A stretch of DNA of 64,000 nucleotides from JASHPR01 sp963778075 (GTDB taxonomy: Bacteria; Actinomycetota; Actinomycetes; Streptosporangiales; Streptosporangiaceae), in NCBI GenBank assembly GCA_963778075.1, contig CAVZTJ010000017.1, positions 62,001-126,000 on the forward strand. The letters are read 5' to 3'. The notes below the pieces were generated by a model. The model did no database searches and was not told the origin of the DNA. It saw nothing but the letters and a program-made list of their open reading frames with translations. The position numbers and the translations under genes are program-made. Position 1 is the stretch's first letter. Each line of letters begins with the position of its first letter. Below are positions 24,566-33,240 of the stretch, piece by piece.

Positions 24566-25856
24566 ACTCCTCCTCCACGCCCTTGGGGGCGCGCTGGTGC
24601 ATGTAGCCGAACATGTACCCGGCGACGCGGCGCATCTGGATCTCCTCGGTTCCCTCGGTGATGCGGTACCTGCGATGGTGGCGGTAGATGTGCTCGAACG
24701 GCTTGTGCCGCGAGTAGCCGAGGCCGCCATGCACCTGCATCGCCCGGTCGGCGGCGTCGCAGCACAGCCGGTTGGCCCAGTAGTTGCACATCGACACCTT
24801 GTCGGAGGCGGAGAACGCGCCGTAGGTGTCCATCTGCCAGGCGGTCTTGTGGATCAGCGCGCGCAGCATCTCGCACTGGGTCTGCAGCTCGACGAGCGGG
24901 AACTGGATCGCCTGGTTGGCCGCGAGCGGCTTGCCGAACGGCTTGCGCTCGCGCGCGTAGGCCACCGACTCGTTGACGCAGTACTGGGCGGCGCCGAGGC
25001 TGGAGGCGGCCTGCCGGATCCGGTTCTCGTTGAAGAAGTGCTGCACCACCTGCAGGCCACGGCCCTCGCCGCCGAAGATCGCGCTGTCCGGCACCCGGAC
25101 GTCACGCAAGCTGATCCGGGCGTGGTCGGTCGGCATGTTGAACGTCCACAGGTATTCCTCGATGGTGAAGCCGGCCGCGGTCACCGGGGTCAGGAACGCG
25201 GTGATCCCGTTGGCGTCGCCGGGCCGTCCGCTGGTGCGCGCGAAGATCAGGTCGTGCGAGGCGGCGTGCACGCCGGTGTTCCAGGTCTTCTCTCCGTTGA
25301 TCACCCAGTCCGATCCACCCGCCTCCCTATCCCCCTTCACCTGCACGGCCGCGGTTTCCATGAACGTCGCGTCCGAGCCGTGCGTGGGCTCGGTGATGCC
25401 GAACCCGAACCCCCTCCGGCCGGCGGCGAGATCCTCGGCCCATTCGGCGCGCTGCTCCGGGGATCCATAGTGGATCATCAGCAGCAGGCCCACGTTGTTG
25501 CCGACGATCATGTGCTCGTTCTGCAGGTCGCAGTGCAGCCCGAGGCCCTTGCCCGCCAGATGCTCCCGGATGACCGCCATGCCCAGGTTTGTGCCGTCCC
25601 GGCCGCCGTATGAGGCCGGGAACGCGTAACGGTAGTGCCCGGCGGCGTCCGCCCTCCGGCGCGCCTCGGCCAGCAGTTCCTCCCACCGCCGGCTCGGCAG
25701 GCCGCCGCGATCCCAGTCGGTGCGGGCGTCCTCGCGCCGGTAGTCGAAGAACCGGATGTTGTCGTCCTGCTGCTCCAGCGGGCGGATCTCCCGCTCGATG
25801 AATTCGTCGAGCTCGCCGAGGTAGCCCGCCAGGTCGGCCGGGATCTCGAAGTCCAA
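24561..25856 (-). CDS. Acyl-CoA dehydrogenase
   Basis: About 431 residues, FAD enzyme of fatty-acid or acyl-CoA oxidation. Visible: helical N-terminal domain (EFIEREIRPLEQQDDNIRFF), FAD/substrate loop GFGFGITEPTHGSDATFMET, INGEKTWNTGVHAASHD, RIRQAASSLGAAQYCVNESVAYARERKPFGKPL and C-terminal QVHGGLGYSRHKPFEHIYR...RITEGTEEIQ. Start TTG 25856 is chosen: family alignment begins at LDFEIPADL and GGAGG lies just upstream; longer readings to 26021 add low-quality residues. The 3' end is abutted by a TnpB-element remnant. Confidence 0.88.
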   Translation of the reverse strand: MDFEIPADLAGYLGELDEFIEREIRPLEQQDDNIRFFDYRREDARTDWDRGGLPSRRWEELLAEARRRADAAGHYRYAFPASYGGRDGTNLGMAVIREHLAGKGLGLHCDLQNEHMIVGNNVGLLLMIHYGSPEQRAEWAEDLAAGRRGFGFGITEPTHGSDATFMETAAVQVKGDREAGGSDWVINGEKTWNTGVHAASHDLIFARTSGRPGDANGITAFLTPVTAAGFTIEEYLWTFNMPTDHARISLRDVRVPDSAIFGGEGRGLQVVQHFFNENRIRQAASSLGAAQYCVNESVAYARERKPFGKPLAANQAIQFPLVELQTQCEMLRALIHKTAWQMDTYGAFSASDKVSMCNYWANRLCCDAADRAMQVHGGLGYSRHKPFEHIYRHHRRYRITEGTEEIQMRRVAGYMFGYMHQRAPKGVEEEW

Positions 25857-26047
25857 CAATCCTCCCCTCGGCCACCCGTAGCCGTCCAGACCGAGGTTAG
25901 CGGCCGGAACCCGAATCCGCCCGGGCCGATTCGCTGGCGTATACCCGATTCGCCCCGGAACCTCGCTGGTGGCTGACTCCGCCATACCGGGTAGGGCTTC
26001 GCAGAGCGTGCGCTTCCGCATCGCATCCAGACGGGGGAGGATTCGCG

Positions 26048-28690
26048 ATGAGCAGCGGCTTTTATGGTCCCGAGGGCTTCGGCTCCAGCCCGTTTGACGA
26101 GTTCCTGGCGCGCCTTTACGGCGGCAGCAGCGGGCAGCCGCGCCCGGCGCACCGGGTGGACATCATGCGGCTGATGAGCGGGCCGGCCCGGGAGCTGCTG
26201 GGCGCGGCCGCGGCGCATGCGACCGAGCAGGGCGACGCGGACCTGGGCACCAAGCACCTGCTCTGGGCGGCGGCCGATCTGGAGCCCACGCGGCAGCTGC
26301 TGGCCCGGGCAGGGGCAGATCCCGCGGCACTCGCTCGCGCCGCCGATGGGCAGGAACGGGGCGCTCCGGGCGGGACCGGCGAACATAGCGTCAACCGCGC
26401 GGCCGCGAGAGGCGCGCCGTCGCAGCTGACACCGCCGCAGCTGACACCGGGCGCGAAGCGTGCCCTGCTTGACGCGCACCAGATATCCCGCTCGCTCGGC
26501 TCCACCTACATCGGAGCCGAGCACATCCTGTTCGCGCTGGCGGTCAACCCGGAATCCGGCGCCGGCCGGATACTGTCCGCCGCGCGGGTCACCCCGGACG
26601 TGCTCCGGGGGGCGCTGCTCGCCCAGGGAGTGCCGCCCGCGCAGGGCGGCGCGCCCGGATCCGGCGGCCGCTCGGCAACGCCCGCGCTGGATGAGTTTGG
26701 CCGTGACCTGACCGCGCTGGCCAGGGAGGGCCGGATCGACCCGGTGATCGGCCGGGACGAGGAGATCGATCAGACCGTGGAGGTGCTGTCCCGGCGCACC
26801 AAGAACAACCCGGTGCTGATCGGCGAGGCCGGCGTCGGCAAGACCGCGATCGTCGAGGGCATCGCCCAGCGCGTCGTGGACGACGACGTTCCGGAGACCC
26901 TGGCCGGCAGCCGCGTCGTCCAGCTCGAGCTGTCCGGCGTGGTGGCCGGCACCCGGTACCGAGGCGATTTCGAGGAACGGGTGAAGCGGATCATCGACGA
27001 AATCCGGGATCACGGCAGCGAGCTGATCGTGTTCATCGACGAGCTGCACACGATCGTCGGCGCCGGCGCGGGCAGCGAGGGCGGGATGGACGCGGGCAAC
27101 ATGCTGAAGCCGGCCCTTGCCCGGGGCGAGCTGCACGTGATCGGCGCCACCACGCTGGACGAGTACCGAAAGGACATCGAGCGGGACGCCGCGCTGGCCC
27201 GCAGGTTCCAGCCGATCCTGGTGTCGGAGCCGACCGTCGACGACGCGATCGGGATCCTGCGCGGGCTGCGGGACCGGTACGAGGCGCACCACCAGGTCCG
27301 CTACTCCGACGAAGCGCTGGTCGCCGCCGTGGAGCTCTCCGATCGGTACATCACCGGCCGATTCCTGCCGGACAAGGCGATCGACCTCATCGATCAGGCA
27401 GGCGCCCGGGTTCGGCTGCGCACCGGGACCCGCGGCGCCGACCTGCGCAACCTGGAGCGGCGGGCCGACGAGCTGCAGCGGGATAAGGATCAGGCGGTCA
27501 CCAGCGAGCAGTACGAACGCGCTTCCCAGCTACGAGATGAGATCGGCGAGATCCGCCAGCAGATAGATCGGATGGAGCGGCGTAGCCGGCCCGCCGCCGA
27601 GCAGGCCGAGGTTCCCGAGGTCGGCGCGGCCGATATCGCGCAGATGGTGTCCCGGGTCACCGGCATACCAGTGCATCAGCTCACCGAGGAGGAGAAGGAC
27701 CGGCTGCTACGCCTGGAGCAGCACCTGCACGGGCGGGTGGTCGGCCAGGACGAGGCCGTCGTCGCGGTCGCCGAGGCGGTCCGCCGGTCCCGTGCCGGGC
27801 TCGGCGACCCGCAGCGGCCGGTGGGCAGCTTTCTGTTCCTCGGCCCGACCGGAGTGGGCAAGACCGAGCTGGCGCGGGCCCTGGCCGAGGCGCTCTTCGG
27901 CGAGGACAGCCGGATGATCCGGCTGGACATGAGCGAGTTCTCGGAGCGGCACACGGTGAGCCGGCTCGTCGGTGCTCCTCCCGGCTACGTGGGCTACGAG
28001 GAGGCCGGTCAGCTCACCGAGGCGGTGCGGCGGCGGCCGTATTCGGTGGTGCTGCTCGACGAGATCGAGAAGGCCCACCCGGACGTGTTCAACATCTTGC
28101 TGCAGATCCTCGACGACGGCCGGCTCACCGACGGCCAGGGCAGGACCGTGGACTTCAAGAACACCGTGCTGATCATGACCAGCAACCTGGGCTCGGACCT
28201 GATCACCCGGCGCGGCAGCGCGCTCGGCTTCGCCGGGCCGTCGGCAAGTTCCGCCTCCGGGCAGCAGGACGCCGTGGCGGATCAGCTCAGGCGGCGGCTG
28301 CGCGAGTCGTTCCGGCCCGAGTTCCTGAACCGGATCGACGAGATCATCGTCTTCCGCCAGCTCGACAAGGCTGAACTGCGCCAGGTCACCGAGCTGCTGC
28401 TGGAGGAGACGCGGCGGCGGCTGCACGCCCAGGACGTGATCGTGGAGTTCGCCCCGGCCGCGGTGGACTGGATCGCCGAACACGGCTACCAGCCGGAGTT
28501 CGGCGCCCGGCCGATGCGGCGGACGATCCAGCGCGAGGTGGACAACCAGCTCTCCCGGATGCTGCTGGACGGGAAGATCACGGCAGGCGACCAAGTCACC
28601 GTCTACGTGCAGGACGGCCGGCTGGCCTTTGCCAGCGGCGCGCGGGAGACTCGGACTGTGCAGCCGCAGGAGGGAGCTGACCGGCTATGA
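26048..28690 (+). CDS. ClpA/ClpB/ClpC-type AAA+ ATPase
   Basis: 880-residue Hsp100 unfoldase. A short unusual leader (residues 1-30, GFYGPEGFGSSPFDEFLARLYGG) precedes two Clp N repeats (about 40-180). First AAA domain: Walker A GEAGVGKTA (about 258), Walker B IVFIDELHT. Middle coiled region near 465-520 (ERRADELQRDKDQAV...). Second AAA domain: GPTGVGKTELA (about 598), VVLLDEIEKAHPDVF, arginine finger region RPEFLNRIDEI. The C-terminal small domain ends GDQVTVYVQDGR. The short middle region is ClpC-like rather than full ClpB. It refolds or feeds proteins to ClpP. ATGA overlap with the following oxidoreductase gene suggests a shared stress operon. Confidence 0.92.
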   Translation: MSSGFYGPEGFGSSPFDEFLARLYGGSSGQPRPAHRVDIMRLMSGPARELLGAAAAHATEQGDADLGTKHLLWAAADLEPTRQLLARAGADPAALARAADGQERGAPGGTGEHSVNRAAARGAPSQLTPPQLTPGAKRALLDAHQISRSLGSTYIGAEHILFALAVNPESGAGRILSAARVTPDVLRGALLAQGVPPAQGGAPGSGGRSATPALDEFGRDLTALAREGRIDPVIGRDEEIDQTVEVLSRRTKNNPVLIGEAGVGKTAIVEGIAQRVVDDDVPETLAGSRVVQLELSGVVAGTRYRGDFEERVKRIIDEIRDHGSELIVFIDELHTIVGAGAGSEGGMDAGNMLKPALARGELHVIGATTLDEYRKDIERDAALARRFQPILVSEPTVDDAIGILRGLRDRYEAHHQVRYSDEALVAAVELSDRYITGRFLPDKAIDLIDQAGARVRLRTGTRGADLRNLERRADELQRDKDQAVTSEQYERASQLRDEIGEIRQQIDRMERRSRPAAEQAEVPEVGAADIAQMVSRVTGIPVHQLTEEEKDRLLRLEQHLHGRVVGQDEAVVAVAEAVRRSRAGLGDPQRPVGSFLFLGPTGVGKTELARALAEALFGEDSRMIRLDMSEFSERHTVSRLVGAPPGYVGYEEAGQLTEAVRRRPYSVVLLDEIEKAHPDVFNILLQILDDGRLTDGQGRTVDFKNTVLIMTSNLGSDLITRRGSALGFAGPSASSASGQQDAVADQLRRRLRESFRPEFLNRIDEIIVFRQLDKAELRQVTELLLEETRRRLHAQDVIVEFAPAAVDWIAEHGYQPEFGARPMRRTIQREVDNQLSRMLLDGKITAGDQVTVYVQDGRLAFASGARETRTVQPQEGADRL

Positions 28691-29289
28691 GCCCAGTCTC
28701 GCGGGGATTTCACCGTCGCCACGCAGCTGATGCCGATCCGAGCCGGGTACCGCCCGGGCAGTACGTGACAGCCGACTTTCCGGTGCTGTCGGCGGGGCCG
28801 ACGCCCCGGACCGCGCTGCGCGACTGGACCTTCTCGATCACCGGCGCCGCCACGCCCAAGAGCTGGACCTGGGACGAATTCCGCGCGCTGCCGTCGGAGA
28901 AGGTGACCACCGACATCCACTGCGTGACGCGCTGGTCGAAGCTCGATACGAGCTGGCAGGGCGTGACCCTCGACACGCTGCTCGGCCAGGTCGACCACAC
29001 CGGCACGTTCCTGCTCGCCCACTGTGACGGCGGCTACACCACGAACCTGCCGATCGCGGACGTCCTGAACGGTCAGGCGTGGGTTGCGTTCAACTACGAC
29101 GGCAACCCGCTGGCCGCCGAGCACGGCGGCCCGGCGCGGCTGCTCGTCCCGCACCTGTACTTCTGGAAGAGCGCCAAGTGGGTGCGACGGCTCGAACTGC
29201 TCGATCATGACGTGCCGGGCTTCTGGGAGTCCTACGGCTACAACAACTATGGCGATCCGTGGAAGGAGCAGCGCTATGCCGGCGACTGA
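28687..29289 (+). CDS. Sulfite oxidase-like molybdopterin oxidoreductase
   Basis: 200 residues. Molybdopterin domain with the cofactor cysteine in VTTDIHCVTRWSKLDTSW (Cys about 78), GQAWVAFNYDGNPL, GGPARLLVPHLYFWKSAKWVRRLEL and YGYNNYGDPWKEQRY, typical of the YedY-like cytosolic/soluble family. No signal peptide or Tat motif is visible, although the N-terminus is Arg/His-rich. It overlaps the Clp gene start-stop (ATGA), and the next gene's ATG lies inside its last codons. The electron partner is not in the window. Confidence 0.88.
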   Translation: MSPVSRGFHRRHAADADPSRVPPGQYVTADFPVLSAGPTPRTALRDWTFSITGAATPKSWTWDEFRALPSEKVTTDIHCVTRWSKLDTSWQGVTLDTLLGQVDHTGTFLLAHCDGGYTTNLPIADVLNGQAWVAFNYDGNPLAAEHGGPARLLVPHLYFWKSAKWVRRLELLDHDVPGFWESYGYNNYGDPWKEQRYAGD

Positions 29290-29575
29290 GCCCGGCGCGC
29301 GGTCGCTGCCGGACGATCCGGGCACGACCTCGGGCACCCTGGACGGCAATGCGATCGGCGGCTTGCTGCTCGACGTGTTCGGCACGGAGATGACCACGGT
29401 CACGGGCAGGTGCGGCTCCTGCGGCACGGCCAGCCTGGTCGCCGAGTTCGCCGTCTACCTGCGGGCGCCAGGGACCGTCGTCCGCTGCCCGACCTGCACC
29501 GCGATCCTCATGGTGTTCGTCTCCATCCGCGGCAGGACCTGCGCGGACCTGAGCGGGCTGGCCGAACTCGGCTGA
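29276..29575 (+). CDS. Small zinc-ribbon protein (DUF6510-like)
   Basis: 99 residues with GRCGSCG...VRCPTCTAILM, a two-CxxC zinc site, and a conserved opening TLDGNAIGGLLLDVFGTEMT. Start ATG 29276 overlaps the oxidoreductase gene by 14 bp and has GGAAGGAG upstream. This protein regularly follows sulfite-oxidase-like genes in actinomycetes (as I recall the neighbourhood), where a ferredoxin-reductase gene often comes next; none is here. Role unknown, perhaps cofactor or metal handling. Confidence 0.78.
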   Translation: MPATEPGARSLPDDPGTTSGTLDGNAIGGLLLDVFGTEMTTVTGRCGSCGTASLVAEFAVYLRAPGTVVRCPTCTAILMVFVSIRGRTCADLSGLAELG

Positions 29576-29627
29576 CGCGCCGCTGATCACGCTCTGCGGC
29601 CAACGCAGGCGGATAGACAGTCGGCAT

Positions 29628-29642
29628 TATGACTGAGTCATA
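29628..29642. promoter_or_regulatory. Upstream MarR operator candidate, perfect palindrome
   Basis: TATGACTGAGTCATA is a perfect 15-bp palindrome 18 bases before the MarR start codon. A second near-identical site lies 31 bases downstream (centre to centre), about three helical turns. Confidence 0.7.
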
Positions 29643-29659
29643 TTGGGCAGGGTCTCAAC

Positions 29660-29672
29660 ATGACTCAGTCAT
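29660..29672. promoter_or_regulatory. MarR operator candidate overlapping the start codon
   Basis: ATGACTCAGTCAT, a perfect 13-bp palindrome whose first three bases are the marR start codon. It encodes M-T-Q-S. Same TGACT-n-AGTCA core as the upstream site. Confidence 0.7.
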
Positions 29673-30178
29673 ATTCGAGGGCGGCTAACCTGCTCGGCGC
29701 CCTGGCTCTGGCAGTAAGCGACCGGATCAGGGAGGCAACGGAGGAGCAGGCCGATGGGCTGGCCAGGTCGGAGCCAGCGGCGCTGGTGACTCTGGTGCAC
29801 TATCCGGGCCAGTCGGTGGGAGCCCTGGCCCAGGTTCTGGGCTTGGCGCATTCCGGGGCGGTACGTCTGGCTGACCGCCTGGTTGCTGCTGGGCTGGTGC
29901 GCCGAACCAGCTCCGGGTCGGGACGGACACTGGCGCTGCACCTGACGCATTCCGGGCGCCAGGGCGCGGTACAGGTCCTCGCCCGGCGGCAGGCCGCCGT
30001 GGAGCAGCTAGTGGACGAGCTGGCGCCGGACCATGTTGCAGCCCTCGAGCAACTGGCGGGCCAGTTGCTCACCGCTCTGACCACCGACCGTGTCAGTGCG
30101 CACCGCCTGTGCCGCTTGTGCGATGAGCCGCTGTGCGAAGCCGGCGCGGCATGCCCGGTCGACGCCGCGGCGGTATGA
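29660..30178 (+). CDS. MarR family transcriptional regulator with cysteine-rich tail
   Basis: 172 residues. Winged-helix core: AALVTLVHYPGQSVGALAQVLGLAHSGAVRLADRLVAAGLVRR followed by the wing SGSGRTLALHLTHSGRQ (given in parts), then dimer helices. The C-terminus ends CRLCDEPLCEAGAACPVD, four cysteines that could bind metal or sense oxidants, as in MarR proteins of this subgroup. Two palindromes at its own start suggest autorepression. It is followed three bases later by an MFS gene, a typical repressor-efflux pair. Confidence 0.88.
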   Translation: MTQSYSRAANLLGALALAVSDRIREATEEQADGLARSEPAALVTLVHYPGQSVGALAQVLGLAHSGAVRLADRLVAAGLVRRTSSGSGRTLALHLTHSGRQGAVQVLARRQAAVEQLVDELAPDHVAALEQLAGQLLTALTTDRVSAHRLCRLCDEPLCEAGAACPVDAAAV

Positions 30179-30181
30179 GCG

Positions 30182-30848
30182 ATGCTGGAGCTGCCCTATC
30201 TGCCTATCCTTCGGCGCCCGGGAACCGCTCGCTTGCTCCTGCCTGCGCTCGCCGCGCGCATTCCGGACAGCATCGCGGCGACCGCCATCGTCATCCTGGT
30301 CCGCTGGGTGAGCAGCTCGTACTCGACCGCGGGCCTGGCTGCCGGAGCGTTCGGCCTCGGCACCGCGGCGTCGGCCCCACTAGCCGGACGGGCGCTGGAT
30401 CGCTTCGGCCAGCGCCGCGTCCTGCCCGTGCTCGCGGCCGTCTTCGCTGGTGCCCTGGTCTTCCTGGCGGCGGGCAGCGCTGCCCTCGAAGGCGCAGCCG
30501 CCATTGCCATTGGCGTGCCTCGCGCTGTTCGGCGCCACGCTGACGCTGCTCGCGTTGGCTTCTGACCTCGTGGTGCTGGCCCTGCTCATGGTTCTCATTG
30601 GACTCCCGCTGTCCCCATGGCTCGGCTCGCTCAGCGCCATACAGCGCGGCGTCCAGGCTGCCAGCGCTACCGAAGCCTTCGCCTGGTCGTTCGCCGCCAT
30701 CACCGTGGGCATGGCCGTAGGCAACGCGGTCAGCGGCGTCCTGATCGAGAGCGCGAATACAGCAGCGGCCTTCTTGTCGGCCGGCATGCTCAGCCTGGCC
30801 GCGGCCGCATTCGGCGCCTTGCGGTTGTCCAGCCGTAGGTCGTGCTGA
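30182..30848 (+). pseudogene. MFS efflux transporter, internally deleted and frameshifted
   Basis: Begins as an MFS protein (RIPDSIAATAIVILVRWVSSSYSTAGLAAGAFGLGTAA, loop GRALDRFGQRRVLPVLA = motif A, helix 3). Near 30500-30520 it changes frame and continues with late helices (LALASDLVVLALLMVLIGLPLSP, SAIQRGVQAASATEAFAWSFAAI, GNAVSGVLIES). Combined length is only about 220 residues against 400 for the family, so helices 4-7 or so are missing as well as the frame. Co-transcribed with marR. Non-functional as read. Confidence 0.8.
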
Positions 30849-30938
30849 GACATTCGCGGTACGGGCGTGGGTCACTCTTGGGTGACAGGTGTGTGACAAC
30901 ATCTTCCGAATCTGGCGTTTCACCCGTAACATTTCGAC

Positions 30939-32303
30939 ATGTTCCAGCCGCCAAACCTCAGCAAACTGCCAGCAATCCTCCAGCGGAACCGCCACGGGCG
31001 CGCAGTCACAGCAGCCTTGGTGCTGCTCGTGGTGGTGGCGCTCGCCGCAGCCTGCAGTTCCTCTGGCTCCTCCGGGAACTCCAGCAGCGGCCAGACGCTG
31101 AAGATCATCACCTGGGTCAACCCGCCCGCGGTGAAGGCTCTGCAGCAGATCGACGCCGAGTTCGAGAAGGCCAACCCGGGCGTCAAGGTCGACCTCGGCA
31201 CCGCGGAGAACGTCAACGGGCCCTACAAGACGATGCTTCAGCAAACCGTGGACGCCACGAGCGCCGACATCGTCACCAACGTCACACAGCTGGAGCCGCT
31301 GCCGCTGAAGGTGACCTCCACCAACGTGACGTACTGGCAGACGTACACGATGCACGGTGTCTTCGCGCCGCTGAACGGCCAGCCGTTCCTGAAGGACTAC
31401 AAGAGCGGCGCGCTCGCCGCAGAGACGTACCAGGGCAAGACCTACGGCGTCGTGAGCGGCGAGTACCAGGAGGGTGTCTTCTACAACAAGAAGATCTTCG
31501 CCCAGTACCATCTTTCGCCGCCGACCACCTACACCCAGTTCCTGACTGTGCTGAAGACACTGAAGTCGCATGGCGTCACGCCGATGTGGCTGGGCCTCGG
31601 CGCTGTTGGCCCGGTCTACCTGCAGTTCCTCTACTACAACCTGATCGACAGCGTGTGGCAGCCGACCGTGTCTGGCAACCTGGCCACGGATCTGGAGAAC
31701 GGGTCGGTCAAGTGGACCAGCCCGGCCTTCACCCAGGCGATGACCGAGGAGAAGGCGCTCGCGCAGTACCTCGAGCCGGGCTACCAGGGCGAGGCGTGGC
31801 AGGGCATGCCGGGCGCGTTCGCCGACGGAAAGGCCGCGATGCTGCTGGACGGGTCGTGGGACCTGGCCTCGGTCCAGGCGGCCAACAAGTCGACCCAGGT
31901 CGGCTTCTTCCCGCTGCCGGGGAGCAACACCGCGGCCAACAACAAGAGCGAGCTGCAGAACGACCTCACGTTCTCGGTGCTCAACGGCTCGCCGCACAAG
32001 GCCCTGGCGATGAAGTGGCTGGCCTTCTTCTCGAAGTCGAACATCTACAAGCAGTACGTGGACACCACCGGCATCTCCTCCAGCCAGAACAGCGGAACGT
32101 TCAGCAGCTTCTCGTCCCAGGTGCTGGGGAGCTGGTTCGGCAAGGGCGACTACTACACCAGCTACTACCCGGTGCTGTCGGACACAGACAGCTACTGGGA
32201 CCAGCCGGCCAACTGGCCGACGTTGCAGCAGGACGTGATCTCGGGTTCGAAGACGCCGGCCCAGGTCGAGCAGTTGTACCAGAGCGGCTGGTCGACGTCG
32301 TGA
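30939..32303 (+). CDS. Sugar ABC transporter solute-binding lipoprotein (family 1)
   Basis: 454 residues. Basic N-terminus, hydrophobic stretch VTAALVLLVVVALAAAC with lipobox LAAAC (Cys39), Ser/Gly linker, then the family-1 fold: LKIITWVNPPAVKALQQIDAEFEKANPG, GKTYGVVSGEYQEGVFYNKKIF, GKAAMLLDGSWDLAS. Gram-positive surface lipoprotein delivering a sugar to the two permeases that follow. A short inverted repeat GTCAC-n6-GTGAC (30871-30886) lies upstream. Given the arabinofuranosidase downstream, an arabinose or arabino-oligosaccharide substrate is plausible but unproven. Confidence 0.9.
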   Translation: MFQPPNLSKLPAILQRNRHGRAVTAALVLLVVVALAAACSSSGSSGNSSSGQTLKIITWVNPPAVKALQQIDAEFEKANPGVKVDLGTAENVNGPYKTMLQQTVDATSADIVTNVTQLEPLPLKVTSTNVTYWQTYTMHGVFAPLNGQPFLKDYKSGALAAETYQGKTYGVVSGEYQEGVFYNKKIFAQYHLSPPTTYTQFLTVLKTLKSHGVTPMWLGLGAVGPVYLQFLYYNLIDSVWQPTVSGNLATDLENGSVKWTSPAFTQAMTEEKALAQYLEPGYQGEAWQGMPGAFADGKAAMLLDGSWDLASVQAANKSTQVGFFPLPGSNTAANNKSELQNDLTFSVLNGSPHKALAMKWLAFFSKSNIYKQYVDTTGISSSQNSGTFSSFSSQVLGSWFGKGDYYTSYYPVLSDTDSYWDQPANWPTLQQDVISGSKTPAQVEQLYQSGWSTS

Positions 32304-32322
32304 CGGTCGTCGGCCGCCGGCC

Positions 32323-33240
32323 GTGACGCGGCCGCGCCGCGCGCCGCGACCGGCGCGGCTGTTGTCGCGGGGATCCCGGGTCATCATGTGGTCCGGGATC
32401 CTGCTGGCGCTGGCGGTATACACGGTGTTCGGGCTCGTGCCGGCGGTGGCCAACACGGTGGTCTCGTTCACCGACTACGCCCTGTACCCGGGCGCCCCGG
32501 TGAACTTCACCGGGTGGTCGAACTACACCAGCATGTTCACGTCGGAGCGCCCAGGGTTCATCCAGGCGCTGGTGGCGACCGTGGTGTTCGTGACCGCCGT
32601 CACCGTGGCGCAGAACGTGATCGCGCTGTCGGTCGCGCACCGGCTCGTCCGTGACACGCGGTGGAACGGCGTGCTGCGGGTGCTGGTGTTCCTGCCCATC
32701 GTGCTCGGCGTCACGATCGTCGGCCTGGTGTGGATCCTTGTCTTCGAGCCCGGCCAGGGCCCGGCGGCCTCGCTGTGGGGGCTGTTCGGCGCGAAGTCGG
32801 CGTTCTTCGGGTCGGATTCGCTGGCGCTGCCGCTGGTCATCGGAGTTCAGGTGTGGCAGAACGTCGGATTCTCCGCGCTGGTGTTCCTGGGCGGGCTCAA
32901 CGCGATCAGCCCGGAGATCTACCAGGCGGCCGAGATCGACGGGGTGACCCGCTGGCGCCGGCTGTCGAAGATCACCTTCCCGCTGCTGGCGCCAGCGGTG
33001 ACGGTCAACCTGCTGCTCGCCGTCGTAGGGTCGTTCACCACCTACAACCTGATCTACGTGCTGACCGCCGGGCAGCACGGCACGATGACGCTCGGCATGC
33101 TGTCGTTCACCGCGGCCTTCACCGACTCGAACCTGGGCTACGGCGCCGCGCTCGGCACCGTGCTGTTCCTGATGACGTTCATCGTGGCGCTGCCGCTGAT
33201 GATGTACCTGCGGCACCGGGAAGTGCGGCTGGTGTCATGA
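32323..33240 (+). CDS. Sugar ABC transporter permease (MalF/CUT1 type)
   Basis: 305 residues, six predicted membrane helices (first: MWSGILLALAVYTVFGLVPAVA). The EAA loop is IYQAAEIDGVTRWRRLSKITFPLLAP. GTG start at 32323, 19 bases after the binding-protein stop. The stop overlaps the partner permease (ATGA). No ATPase gene is adjacent, so the importer must borrow one, as actinomycetes do with MsiK-type ATPases. Confidence 0.9.
   Translation: MTRPRRAPRPARLLSRGSRVIMWSGILLALAVYTVFGLVPAVANTVVSFTDYALYPGAPVNFTGWSNYTSMFTSERPGFIQALVATVVFVTAVTVAQNVIALSVAHRLVRDTRWNGVLRVLVFLPIVLGVTIVGLVWILVFEPGQGPAASLWGLFGAKSAFFGSDSLALPLVIGVQVWQNVGFSALVFLGGLNAISPEIYQAAEIDGVTRWRRLSKITFPLLAPAVTVNLLLAVVGSFTTYNLIYVLTAGQHGTMTLGMLSFTAAFTDSNLGYGAALGTVLFLMTFIVALPLMMYLRHREVRLVS

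Noticed and set aside
30291..32471. 726-residue minus-strand open frame
   Set aside because: It lies opposite the MFS remnant and the binding-protein gene. There is no recognisable domain; it is a shadow of G/C-rich third positions.
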